NCBI GenBank assembly: GCA_000442125.1
Contig: KE546971.1
Coordinates: 622,583-686,582 of the forward strand
Source of the DNA: Opeltia flavorubescens
Lineage: Eukaryota; Ascomycota; Lecanoromycetes; Teloschistales; Teloschistaceae
Direction of reading: 5' to 3'
DNA: 64,000 nt
Position 1 is the first letter of the stretch. Every line of letters starts with the position of its first letter. Shown one piece after another: positions 1-10,027 of this stretch. The translations under genes and the position numbers were made by a program. The notes beneath the pieces were generated by a model. That model saw nothing but the letters and a program-made list of their open reading frames with translations, had not been told where the DNA came from and did not search any database.

Positions 1-1065
1 TGCCTACAGTAATGCAGGGTTGGACGACTTGGTAGGACAATACGAGCGATCAGATGTGGGCAAGTCGCTCCGTGACGACATTGATGCAGCGGTCAAGAGT
101 TCGAATGTTTCCAATGGCCACCCGAACGGACATGTCAACGGCATGGTGGGCACGATGAAGACCTACAGGCGGATCGGCTGGCTGAGCCAGTTCGCCATAC
201 TTTCGAAAAGGACGTGGAGAAATCTCTACAGGAATCCAATGCTGATGCTGACACACTACGCTATCGCTATCCTCCTCGCCGTCCTTTCAGGCTTTCTCTT
301 CTATGGCTTGACCGATGATATCAAAGGCTTCCAGAACCGGCTCGGCCTTTTCTTTTTCGTACTGGCTCTATTCGGTTTCAGCACCTTGACGAGTCTTACA
401 GTATTCTCTTCGGAACGACTGTTATTTGTTAGGGAAAGAGCGAACGGGTACTATGCCCCAATCACCTACTTTGCAGCCAAGGTCGTCTTTGACATTGTTC
501 CGCTACGTCTCATCCCACCAATCATCATGGGAGCCATTGTATATCCAATGACTGGTCTGGTTCCAGATTGGCCGGAGTTCCTCAAGTTCATACTAATTCT
601 AGTTCTCTTCAACCTTGCGGCAGCAGCTATCTGTCTATTCATTGGCATAGTCTTCAGGGATGGCGGCGTCGCCAATCTCATTGGAAGTTTGGTTATGCTG
701 TTCAGTCTGCTTTTTGCCGGTCTACTACTTAATCATGATGCGATACCCAAGCCAGCACTCTGGCTGCAATCAGTAAGTCGCTACATCGCTTGAATGTAAT
801 ACAAGGTAGAAAACTGACGGCGTTTTAGCTTTCTATTTTCCACTACGGATTCGAGGCTCTCATTGTCAATGAGGTCACGTATCTCACATTGATCGACCAC
901 AAGTACGGCCTCGATATTGAAGTGCCTGGTGCGTCGATCCTGAGTGCTTTTGGTTTCGATGTCGGTGCACTTTGGACCGATGTTATCGGGCTCGCCATTT
1001 TCTCCGGTGCTTTCATCGTTGTCGCATATGTTGCGATGCACCTACTTCTTGTTGAGAAACGTTAA
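1..1065 (+). CDS. ABCG-type ABC transporter (ADP1/White-like), C-terminal part
   Basis: This is the 3' end of a gene that begins left of the window. The reading frame is already open at base 2. Exons are 1-772 and 829-1065, with a 56-nt GTAAGT..TTTTAG intron; the stop is TAA at 1063-1065. The visible part is the ABC2-type membrane domain: a cytosolic linker, then about five hydrophobic helices, then the conserved end starting [16 protein letters not shown] and closing with LLLVEKR. That ending resembles fungal ADP1-like ABCG transporters. Family knowledge gives ATP-driven export or lipid/sterol transport at a membrane. The nucleotide-binding domain is outside the window, so substrate and activity cannot be judged here. 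Confidence 0.82.
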
Positions 1066-2216
1066 AATTAGTGTTCACGTATGTTTTTGATATCCTACCT
1101 GTATCCCATCAAGCGCTTGGAGTCTGGAGTTGCGGAAGGCTACGATATTGTAGTCTCTGGGCCACTGTATAAATCATCGGGTTCTTTGTACGTCGGCGCT
1201 TTGAATCATATACTATTGCATATCTTTTTGGATAGCCAGATTGTAGGGTTTCGCGACTGGCTCAGCTCCGAGCGCAGCGATGAAACCCGATGGTGGATGA
1301 GGCTGCAACACCGTTGGCCCGCAGCACTCCGGTGCCGCATCGCGCTGAAACATTTTGGGGTTGCATGATTAACATCATTCGATACAGAAGCGGCCAACCA
1401 TTAATCCTGCCGGAACCATACGCTCTTTGTCTCACCTTACGTCATCCAAGTTTTGGGCTCCATCAAAGAGTCTGGTAAGTTGCGACCCACAGCTATGGGT
1501 GCCAACATCTACAACAGACCACCTATTCCGAATCCCAATCTCGCATTGTTCCTGTTGCCGGTCAGCCAGCCGTTTTCCGTCTCTCTATGAGAACCATGTC
1601 GCTGTTATTGCATCATCTCCTTCATTCATCAATTTGCATCGCCTCGCTGAAGGATTTCACATTCCGTGCTTTTTTTTTATTCATAAGCACAGTCATCCGT
1701 TAGCATTCTTAGTTACTTTCCCATCACTCGATTCGTCACTACAAAGAAAATTAACAAGCCAATAGAATTTGACCACAGCAAATATGCGTCGACGCTTCCA
1801 CGGATTCTTCGGCATCTATTCTCAAATATTCGCCGTCGCTCTCGCTGCGATTGCTGTGCTTTTCAAATAAGCCTTCTCTTTCTCTTTTACTTCTTTGTCA
1901 GCTGTCTACTCAAGCGCGCGTGACGATACGTATAAGGAAAGCGAAAAGTGAGATCCATCCTCTTGGCGAAAATCTTGCCCGTCATTTCCGTCCGACCACC
2001 GCGCAATAACAAAACAACACATCGGGAGTTGGTACACGCAGACACGACTAAGCGAGATTCGGACTTCCGACCATTCGAACTCCGAAGAAGTCAGAAGGAT
2101 AATAACACGACGGGGTATCACGAAAGTTTTTTGAATGTTACATTGATCATCGCCAAGGTTCTTGGAAATACGCAGCACACGGACATCTTATAAGCGTCAG
2201 AGTTGTATAAGAGGGG
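1066..2216. other. Intergenic region between the ABCG gene and a small secreted-protein gene
   Basis: About 1.15 kb with no gene I can support. The open frames here (for example 1081-1368 and 1948-2193) have no recognisable motif and no plausible splice continuation. It probably holds the ABCG 3' UTR and the promoter of the next gene. Confidence 0.5.
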
Positions 2217-2809
2217 ATGCAGCTGGTGCTTTCGCTGAGGTTATTGCTGGTTGCGATTCAGTTCTTCGTTGTTACGATGGCGTTGCCGAATGCTGAGGAG
2301 AGGGTTATGGGTTTGAGGCCGGTGATGGTGAGTTCATTCTATTTCGGTGTACCCCCATTAGGTCTGTTTTCGGGTTGCTGTTTTCTTGGTGTATACGTAT
2401 ACGTTGTGTAACCGTCGAATTATTTATGCACATGCAACATCTGCCTTTATTCGGTTCTCTTCTATATATTTCCCTCCTTCCTCATCCGTCTCAATATCTC
2501 ATCGACTTCTGCCTGCGATATACACATATACTAATCCCATCTTTTTAGCACGACACTTCATACAACTGCAAACCTCATTGCGACGTCAAGATCAAATGCG
2601 AACCGCGGGCTACGGAAAATACAGATTGTCTAGGCAATGAAGAACCAACTACGACATCAACCACAAAGGCAGCGATGATGATTGCAAGGGCGGCTGTGCC
2701 GGGGAAGATAGATCTGGGTGCGCCAGGTCAAGGAAGGAGGAAGAAGGCGAAGCTTAGGCTGGGCATGCGGTGGGCGAGTACGGGAAATTTGAGAGGGGTG
2801 GCTTCTTAG
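2217..2809 (+). CDS. Small secreted four-cysteine protein, unknown function
   Basis: I predict exons 2217-2327 and 2549-2809 around a 221-nt intron (GTGAGT..TTTTTAG, phase 0), giving 123 aa. Residues 1-22 form a signal peptide (MQLVLSLRLLLVAIQFFVVT, then MA). After the splice comes a short segment with four Cys (CKPHC, then KIKC and TDC), a Thr-rich stretch, and a basic tail with a dibasic cluster (GRRKKAK). I recognise no family. A signal peptide plus small size and paired Cys is typical of fungal secreted proteins, including effector candidates, but function is not shown. The intron is long for this window, and the second exon is accepted mainly because phase and cysteines agree. The gene is convergent with the mS26 gene 182 bp downstream. 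Confidence 0.55.
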
Positions 2810-2991
2810 ATTGGGTTTTTTGGGATGTATGATAGATGACGATGAATGGATGCAAGGTTTGGACATATATTTGTATGCATTTGAAGATATTCTGGATGCA
2901 CACTCTTGCCAATAATGTAACTTCCTTCTTTCACAACCCCAGGTCCACAAACCATACACACACTCTCTAACCCCGACCCCCTCCCTCCCAC

Positions 2992-3936
2992 TCACATCTT
3001 CCCCCCCGTCAACTCCTCCCCCAACCTCCTCATCCGCTCGTTCGTCAGAGCTCCATATCCCGCATGAGTGTCCACCGCCTTCCCCGACCCCTCTCTCTTA
3101 TTAACCTTTTCTAACATCTCCTTCACCGTATCCGGATAATCCAAGTTCCAAATATTCAAACCCCTCCTCGCCTGCGTATCAAATTGTTTGTTCGTCGGAT
3201 CAAACGCCTTCTCCACAGCCTCCTGCATCTTCTCCTCCGTAACGATGAAATCCCTCGCGTTCATGTACAAGCTATGTAAAGCGTTCCTACGCTCCGCTTT
3301 CTTAGACGCAGAGTGTGCGGCATAATTCGCTTGCTTTGCTGCAATGCGGGCTTCTCGATTGGGGTCAGGGAGACCACTGAGTGTGGTGGGGAGAGAAGAT
3401 TGTATGATAGACGGCGCGGTATATTTCTCATCCGCTGGTATCGGTGCCGCGAGGAGCGCTTCCCGTTCACTTCTTTGCAAGGCATTGACTTCAGCCAATC
3501 GGCGATCTGTCTTTTCCTTTCGATATCGGAGCTCCTTGAGGGATTCTCGCAGGTTCCGACGGCGGTGCTCGGCTTGTTTGGATTTCCAGAGGACGTTTCT
3601 GCGGATGGAGGGCTCGGGAGGTTTGGGGGTTGAGAGGGATTTTGCGGAGGGAGGAGGGGCGGTGGCCCAGAGGTAGTCTTCGCTGGTTTTTTCGGAAGGG
3701 TCGATTTTGGGAGGGAAGATTTTGCGGGGGACGGGGAGAATTCCTTTGATGCGTGGTTGGTATGGGGAGTCCGGTTGGGGGGGTTTGGGGATGTGGATGA
3801 AGTTTGGGGATTCGGGCTTGATTTGGGGGTGATGGATGCAGGCGGTGGTGGAAAGGGAGCGATTTGGCTGGCTTCTGGAGCTCTTATAGAAGTTTGTGCG
3901 TATGCAGCACTGTGCTTGTAGCCGTGGCGGAGGCAT
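2992..3936 (-). CDS. PET123: Mitochondrial small-subunit ribosomal protein mS26 (PET123 family)
   Basis: A single exon of 314 aa. I chose the ATG at 3936 (MPPPRLQAQ); the frame stays open upstream but the preceding segment does not look like this family. The N-terminus is rich in Arg/Ser with no acids (a presequence, including KSSRSQPNRSLSTTA). A Pro-rich segment follows, then a long charged helical region with the WKSKQAEHRRRNLRESLKEL-type sequence characteristic of fungal PET123, and a C-terminus ending ERMRRLGEELTGGKM. Known role: a component of the mitochondrial ribosome small subunit, required for mitochondrial translation in yeast. It is divergent from NOG2 with only 192 bp between start codons, so the two probably share a bidirectional promoter. 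Confidence 0.85.
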   Translation of the reverse strand: MPPPRLQAQCCIRTNFYKSSRSQPNRSLSTTACIHHPQIKPESPNFIHIPKPPQPDSPYQPRIKGILPVPRKIFPPKIDPSEKTSEDYLWATAPPPSAKSLSTPKPPEPSIRRNVLWKSKQAEHRRRNLRESLKELRYRKEKTDRRLAEVNALQRSEREALLAAPIPADEKYTAPSIIQSSLPTTLSGLPDPNREARIAAKQANYAAHSASKKAERRNALHSLYMNARDFIVTEEKMQEAVEKAFDPTNKQFDTQARRGLNIWNLDYPDTVKEMLEKVNKREGSGKAVDTHAGYGALTNERMRRLGEELTGGKM

Positions 3937-4128
3937 TTTGTATTGCTTTTCTGCTAGAGTAGGTGTAAAGTTCTTGAAGCCGTCTGGAAGCAATCGTGCA
4001 GTCTGAGGAAAGGCTTGGCGCGCTAGGATTCCGCACTCAAGAAGTAATTTCAAGCACACTGAAGATTTTCAATATCAGCCACCATTGTAGCAGCATCCTA
4101 CGGCAAGGACTTCAATAAGTTACTCAAG
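3937..4128. promoter_or_regulatory. Shared bidirectional promoter of PET123 and NOG2
   Basis: Only 192 bp separate the two start codons, which point away from each other. Both products act in ribosome production, mitochondrial and nuclear respectively. The spacing is seen directly; co-regulation is inferred. Confidence 0.5.
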
Positions 4129-6490
4129 ATGGGTACCGGCAAAAAAGAGGCCTCCCGAAAGGAGAGGCAGGGAAAGGTCAGCGACGGCATGAACAATGTA
4201 AAAACCAAAGGGGAGAACTTCTACCGGACGGCGAAGAAAGCGAAAACGATGAACATGTTCAAGGAGGGAAAGGCTCAACGAAATGCAGACGGCAAAATTA
4301 CAAAAGCTGCATCATTTCAGTCCCGAGAGCTCCCAAAGGCTCGCGTGGAACCAAACAGAAAATGGTTCGGAAACACTCGAGTTATATCCCAAGATGCCCT
4401 TAGCTCTTTTCGTCAAGCCATGGCGGAGCGAGCTTCGGATCCCTATCAGGTGTTGTTGAAGACGAACAAATTGCCTATGAGCTTGATCAATGATGGGCAC
4501 GGCAAGAATGGGTTGAAGCAGCATCAAGCAAAAGTCGCAGTTGAATCGACGCCATTCGGAGACACCTTTGGTCCAAAAGCGCAGAGGAAGCGAGTCAAGC
4601 TTGATGTCGGCTCGCTGGAAGATTTTGCAGGAGAGACGGTCAAAATGCACGACAAGTACCTGGATCGGCTGGAACAAGCAAAGGAACTCAATGGGACTGC
4701 TGGGCAAGAGGATGCGGCTGGAGAAGCTGTCGCCGAAGAGGTCACACTGACTACGGCACGAGAACCGATATTTTCCAAAGGCCAGTCCAAGAGAATATGG
4801 AACGAATTGTACAAGGTCATTGACTCTTCGGACGTTGTGATACATGTTCTGGACGCACGAGATCCACTAGGCACCAGGTGTCACAGTGTTGAAAAGTATA
4901 TCCGGGAAGAGGCGCCGCACAAGCATTTGATATTTGTTCTGAACAAGTGTGATCTGGTTCCTACGGGTGTCGCTGTAAGTCTACATGAAGCTCACTTGGC
5001 TTCGTACTCCTTTCGGTTCTCAAGTGTCACAAGTATTCCACTGTTAAGTCAAGACTCGCTCCTGCATTTTCATTGCTCTGTCTATGGAGCTGGCTGTCTG
5101 TTACAACTTTGGTAAATTGACCCCTGATCCGCTACTCCTGGCACTTGTGCTTTGAGTGGACTGCTCACCGTCTTGGAGAGCTGATCATAAAGGATCGGGG
5201 AATGTTGCGATTTGAGTTGAACGTCTCCACTACCATTGGTAGACAGATGGAGACTTTCTTAGTATCTGCTTCATACACATAAGAGCGCATACCAGGCATG
5301 GAGTGACCAACGAAGGGAGCCACTGCTAATGATTGAATTTATAGGCGTCCTGGGTCCGCCATCTCAGTAAATCCTACCCAACCCTCGCTTTCCACGCCTC
5401 CATCACAAACTCCTTCGGAAAAGGCTCCCTCATCCAGCTCCTCCGTCAATTTTCCTCTCTTCATTCTGACCGCAAACAAATCTCCGTCGGCTTCATCGGC
5501 TATCCCAACACCGGCAAATCTTCCATCATCAACACGCTTCGAAAAAAGAAAGTCTGCACAGTTGCCCCAATCCCTGGGGAAACCAAAGTATGGCAATATA
5601 TCACGCTCATGAAACGAATCTACTTAATTGATTGTCCCGGGGTTGTGCCGCCTAATGGTAATGACTCGGAAGAAGATATCCTGTTGAGAGGAGTGGTGAG
5701 AGTAGAGAATGTGGAGAATCCGCATGTGTACATCCCAGCTGTCTTGAAGAAGACGAAACCCCAGCACATTGAAAGGACGTACGACGTCAGGGGCTTCAAT
5801 AATGCGACTGAGTTTCTGGAATTATTGGCGAGAAAGAGTGGAAGATTATTGAAGGGTGGGGAGGCGGATGTTGACGGTGTGGCGAAGATGGTGCTGAACG
5901 ATTTTCTCAGAGGGAAGATCCCGTGGTTTACGCCGCCGCCGCTGTTGGAAGGTCAGGAGGAGAAGGAGAGAGGAAAGGGTGTAGAGGGGCGAAAAGGAGC
6001 GTTGGGGGAGATGGGTGTGGTAAGGCAGCCGAAGGAAGATACCATTGAACACAGTGTGGATGATTTTGTCGCTGCCTCGAAGAAGTCTGAGGATAAAACA
6101 GACAACGTTCCGGAAGATCTTCTTGATCCGGTGATTGCGGAACCCACAGCTGCGGAGATCATACCAGAAAACATCCCTAACGACGAAGATGACGACTTTA
6201 TCGGCTTTGGTGATGATAACGATCAGGATGCTGTTGGCGCAGAACAAGCCGGTTCATCATCAGGCTCCGACGGTAGCGAAGGGAACGAAAGTGATATTGA
6301 AGACGGCGGCGCTAGCCTGCTGGAACCTGATGACTTACTGACTGATGATTCTGATGAGGATTCAAATAATGACGAAGAAGAAGAGGCATTGGATGATGCG
6401 GCGATAGATGAAGTGGTAGCGAGCATTCAAGAGCAGCCAGCGGAGGAAGAGACTTCGAGACCTCTGAAGCGGAAGAGAAAAGGTCAATGA
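4129..6490 (+). CDS. NOG2: NOG2, nucleolar/nuclear circularly permuted GTPase
   Basis: Exons 4129-4974 and 5345-6490 give 663 aa. The intron is 370 nt (GTAAGT..TTTATAG, phase 0), far longer than its neighbours. The GTPase motifs come in permuted order: NKCDLVP (G4) ends exon 1, then exon 2 gives GYPNTGKSS (G1/P-loop), PIPGETK (G2) and DCPGVV (G3). The N-terminus [17 protein letters not shown] and the NMFKEGKA segment are NOG2-specific. The C-terminus is an acidic Asp/Glu/Ser tract ending in a basic [11 protein letters not shown]. Known role: pre-60S particle maturation and release checkpoint in the nucleus. In S. cerevisiae the NOG2 intron hosts snoRNA snR191, and this intron appears to do the same (see the ncRNA entry). 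Confidence 0.93.
5025..5280 (+). ncRNA. snR191: Candidate snR191-like H/ACA snoRNA inside the NOG2 intron
   Basis: The intron folds into H/ACA-like units. Hairpin 1: lower stem TTCCA (5036-5040) with TGG(T)AA (5110-5115); pocket strands AGTCA (5047-5051) and GTTAC (5100-5104); upper stem AGAC/GTCT plus GCTCC/GGAGC (5052-5062/5086-5099). The pocket complements the universal LSU rRNA segment GUAAC-UA-UGACU, which places yeast U2258 unpaired. Hairpin 2: pocket strands GAGT (5214-5217) and TAGT (5260-5263), matching ACUA-UG-ACUC (U2260); upper stem GAAcGTCTCCA/TGGAGACtTTC (5219-5229/5248-5258) with inner CTACC/GGTAG. An ACA box lies at 5275-5277, 16 nt below the pocket. An H-box-like AATTGA lies at 5115-5120, with one base off ANANNA. 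An extra helix (5121-5130/5192-5200) sits between them. The exact ends are estimates. Confidence 0.72.
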
Positions 6491-6998
6491 TATCGATTCG
6501 CCTACCGGAAATCCATTGTATTCCCTTGCGATTTAGCGGGCGATGTTGCTTTATACAGACGCTGAATAGCATGCGTCAAATCAGAGCCCTTTTAGATGGG
6601 CGTCTGTCTATATGGGCAAGCTTGGTTCGATAATATGTCAAGAAATTGTATCCTCTAAATCCAGCCAAGCCTAACCTCGACATATCGAATTTATGGAATT
6701 CGATCACTCGAATGCTACAGCCATGGATGGATGGACACGAATTTTTGATTCAAATGGCTGTCCCGTTACGTCACAAGGCGACTTCATCAATAAAAGGAGT
6801 GAATTGCAATCTGTTTAGGAATTTGTTCCAATCCTAGCCCAAGAAAAATCTTCATACATNAAATTCCGCCATTGCCAATGCCATGATCCTCGAGCCTCTA
6901 ATGTCTTTTAATGCAGTTGGCATAAGCAAATACAGAAGCAGATACAATCCTCCAGTGATGCAATCTGTCAATCATAGAACACCCATGTAAGGTGTCAT
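6491..6998. other. Convergent 3' UTR region
   Basis: About 0.5 kb between the stop codons of NOG2 and the coiled-coil gene. No gene or RNA is recognised. It contains one ambiguous base at 6860. Confidence 0.5.
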
Positions 6999-9071
6999 CT
7001 ATCCGGTCATCATCATATCAGCATTCAACTCAACCTGAACATCGAATTCAACCTCATCTTCGTCCTCCTCGTTGATCATACCCCAGATCTCCACTCCACT
7101 GTCAGGTCTCGGTGCACGCTTCTTGCCTCGCACATACTCCACATGTCCCTCTACCTTCTCATCGGTCTCCGCATCTCGGAATCTACCTCCCTCCACCACC
7201 GGTGTGATTAATCCGAATGATTGCGCGACTTGGTCACCGCGCTTCTTGGCACCTTCGGCGTGATATTCCTTGACGGCATCCACTTTGTTCGAACACCTCT
7301 TCACTTCTGATTGCATGGCTCTGACAGCATCAAGACCTGCTGCTTTCTCCTGTTGAACAATCTCCGCAAGCCGCAACATTTCAATGCGAGCAGCCGTAAG
7401 CTCAGCATTGGTGGAGGAAAGATCAGAAACGAGCTCGCCGATGCGGACGTTGAGTTGACCAACTTCTTTCTCCTGGCCGGACTTCGTTCGCTCGAGCTCG
7501 GATTCGAGATCGCGAATGATCGACTGTTTCTCATGAATCGCTGATTGGTATTCCTTTTGGCGATTCTCGAGCTCCTTGATGCGGGCCAGACGCTCAACGG
7601 CCGATTCCTCTGCTTTGCGGCGGCCGGTGGTCTCGGCGGCAATTTGAGCGTCGAGATCGGACTTGGCTTCTTCGAAGGCTAGTTGCTGACACGCTTGGGC
7701 GGCATCATTTTCGTCTGTAAGCTCCGCACGACAATGTTTGAGGGCGGCTTCATGAGAGGTTTCCAAGTCCATGATGGTCCGTGTCAATTCCATAACCTCG
7801 TTTTGATAGTAGTCAAGCGCAGGTCGTAGCCGCTCAATCGAGCGTTTGTGTTCGTCACGTTGCTTTTCGACCGCGCTGCATTTCTCCTTTGTATTGTCGA
7901 CCCGAGCCTCCAACGTTGCAACCTCTAACTCGAAGTGGTGAGCACGCTCTTTTTCCAGCTCATACTGTTCCTTCAGTACTTTGATCTGGCCATTGACATG
8001 TTCTAGCTGCGACAAGGCGCCGTTGAAGTTTCTTCTCATATTGACCTCCAAGGTCTCACTGACTGCTGCCTTTTTCTCTATGATGGCGAGTTCTTCTTTG
8101 AGCGTCCTCGCACGAGCAATCATGGCTTCGATGATCGGCTGGGGGTCCGATTCCTCAAGACCTAGAGTGTTCTCGCCAGGGAAGAGGTATTCAAAGGAAA
8201 GGCGAGCGGACCGGCAGATGTCGGATATTGAAGGGGAAGGGAGATCAACCTGTGTTGAAGCTTCAACAGCATTCATGGGAGAGAGAGCTCGATCACTGTT
8301 AGTCGTCTCATCATTGCCATCTTGAAAGTTGAGGGTTTGTCCGTCAAAAGGCACAATCTCTCCCGCAGTGTTTCCTACGCTGTCGACGCTCACATGTCGA
8401 GATACCGTGGTATTGATGGCTGGTGTTCGCTCACGCATCTCTTGCTTGAGACTAGAAAGCTCGTTTTCAAGCTCTGCAATTCTCCCACCATCTTCCGACT
8501 CGGCTTCAGTACTATGCATGGCTTTGCCACTGCCATTCTTGGCCACGGCTAGCTCTTCCCTCAGATTCTCGATTTCTTGCCGAAGAATAAGCTTCGATTT
8601 TTTCTTCTCCGCAAAAATGCTGTTCACTTCATCTGATAGGTGATTTCTCTTGAGACGTCGCATCATCCTCGGATCAATCGCTTGGCGAATAGGGGCGAAT
8701 TGAATGACTTGAGATGAGTGCGCATTGGGGAACTGAGGCGATGATGGAGACGCAGCTGGAGCCGCAAGCTGGGTAGGTAATGAGAGCCGCTTGCGAGCCT
8801 TGTCTGTTGATTGTGTGGATACGAGCTTGGTCCGATGCAACGCCGGAGTCAAACCAGTTGAGGAACTTGCGCTCATATTGGCAGGCTCAGAAAAGCGAGC
8901 ACGCTTTTTGCGGTTGCCTGGAGTCTTAGGCGGTTCACGAGGAGTATCTTCAACGATCAATACTTCTTCCAGCGATTGGGAGGTCACTTCCTGCGCCACA
9001 GGGTCTGCCAAACGAGTGCTGGCTCGGCGCTTGCGGCGAACAGCCAAAGGGAGCTCTTCTACAGCATCCAT
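6999..9071 (-). CDS. Coiled-coil protein with basic N-terminus, probably nuclear, unknown function
   Basis: A single exon of 690 aa from the ATG at 9071 (MDAVEELPLAVRRKRR). The frame is open further upstream, but without an ATG; a splice-acceptor-like TTTGTTTACAG sits there and suggests a 5' UTR intron. The first 150 residues are Ser/Pro-rich with NLS-like basic clusters (RRKRRAS, GNRKKRARF). Residues of roughly 170-620 are heptad-rich coiled coil with two gaps. The C-terminus has PRPDSGVEIWGMINEE and an acidic end. I do not recognise a named family. Layout and basic motifs would fit a chromatin or spindle-associated scaffold, but that is only a guess. Confidence 0.7.
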   Translation of the reverse strand: MDAVEELPLAVRRKRRASTRLADPVAQEVTSQSLEEVLIVEDTPREPPKTPGNRKKRARFSEPANMSASSSTGLTPALHRTKLVSTQSTDKARKRLSLPTQLAAPAASPSSPQFPNAHSSQVIQFAPIRQAIDPRMMRRLKRNHLSDEVNSIFAEKKKSKLILRQEIENLREELAVAKNGSGKAMHSTEAESEDGGRIAELENELSSLKQEMRERTPAINTTVSRHVSVDSVGNTAGEIVPFDGQTLNFQDGNDETTNSDRALSPMNAVEASTQVDLPSPSISDICRSARLSFEYLFPGENTLGLEESDPQPIIEAMIARARTLKEELAIIEKKAAVSETLEVNMRRNFNGALSQLEHVNGQIKVLKEQYELEKERAHHFELEVATLEARVDNTKEKCSAVEKQRDEHKRSIERLRPALDYYQNEVMELTRTIMDLETSHEAALKHCRAELTDENDAAQACQQLAFEEAKSDLDAQIAAETTGRRKAEESAVERLARIKELENRQKEYQSAIHEKQSIIRDLESELERTKSGQEKEVGQLNVRIGELVSDLSSTNAELTAARIEMLRLAEIVQQEKAAGLDAVRAMQSEVKRCSNKVDAVKEYHAEGAKKRGDQVAQSFGLITPVVEGGRFRDAETDEKVEGHVEYVRGKKRAPRPDSGVEIWGMINEEDEDEVEFDVQVELNADMMMTG

Positions 9072-10027
9072 TTCGAAAGCTGTGGACGATAAACTTGAGG
9101 AAGAGGAGGAGGAAGTCAAAGCGAAGGAGATACTTTGGAGAAAGATGGAGGAGAAGAGCAGCAGAAGTTGGGGATCTGTAAACAAATAAACAGAAGGAAA
9201 ACAAAGCTATGCCGTACAAAGCTAGACAATCATCACATACATTGAGCTACTCTACATAGACAAGATCGTTCAGCATCAGAGGACGATTATAAACAAGCAA
9301 ATTCATAGGGACGACAGGAAATGTATTGAACTGTGGTTAGTCAATCTTGTTTACTATTTCGACGCTAGTGGGTGTAAACATCGGGTAAATGGACCCCTGG
9401 TCGCACCGCACATTGGGCGCAATGATTGATAGGCTGTCATTTCTTTAATTATTCCTGGAGAAAACTGTCGAGTTTTGCTTTTGTGGTATCTTACTTCTGA
9501 ACCTAGAACTCATGACTACCTAGAGATGTGTCAGTCCGTTCTTTTAGCCTTTAGTGTGAACAGCGACACGGAGCGACCAAGCTATTCCGCAGAATGCCAG
9601 CCATGACCACGTGCGGATTACTTCCGTGCAATGGCCGAATCACATGGCATGCAAAAGATGGATAAGGAATTCGGTTCATCGGTAGGTGAGAAACGATGGT
9701 GCCGGTGTCGCTCAAGGCCTGGATCAGCGAAGGAAAAGGCGTTCTAGTGGAGCAGCTTTACATCATCGCCATGGATCGACCAGATCGCGCTAGACGAGCT
9801 ATTTTCGATATCTGCACGATGAGACATGCTAGCATTTATTTCCAGAAGGAACGTCAAAGCTAGTATTCCAACAAGATAGCCTTTCACCTGCTGATCCAAG
9901 TGACGATGATGCGACACAGGTATGAGAGTTTTCGAGCTTCCTTCTTGAGCTCATAGCGGCGAGCCGGCTACGGGAAGTAGGAGGACTAATCTCTCAAAAG
10001 GCTTTGCATGCCCTTGCGCCACGAAAG
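9072..10027. promoter_or_regulatory. Divergent promoter region
   Basis: Some 0.95 kb between the start codons of the coiled-coil gene and the F-box gene. It probably includes the 5' UTR and 5' UTR intron of the minus-strand gene. One CACGTG E-box core lies near 9608. No open frame looks coding. Confidence 0.4.

Noticed and set aside
1081-1765. Open frames on the plus strand after the ABCG gene
   Set aside because: No signal peptide, domain or splice partner; composition is like a 3' UTR.
6223-6572. Minus-strand Ser-rich frames across the NOG2 acidic tail
   Set aside because: Shadows of the Asp/Glu/Ser codons on the coding strand.
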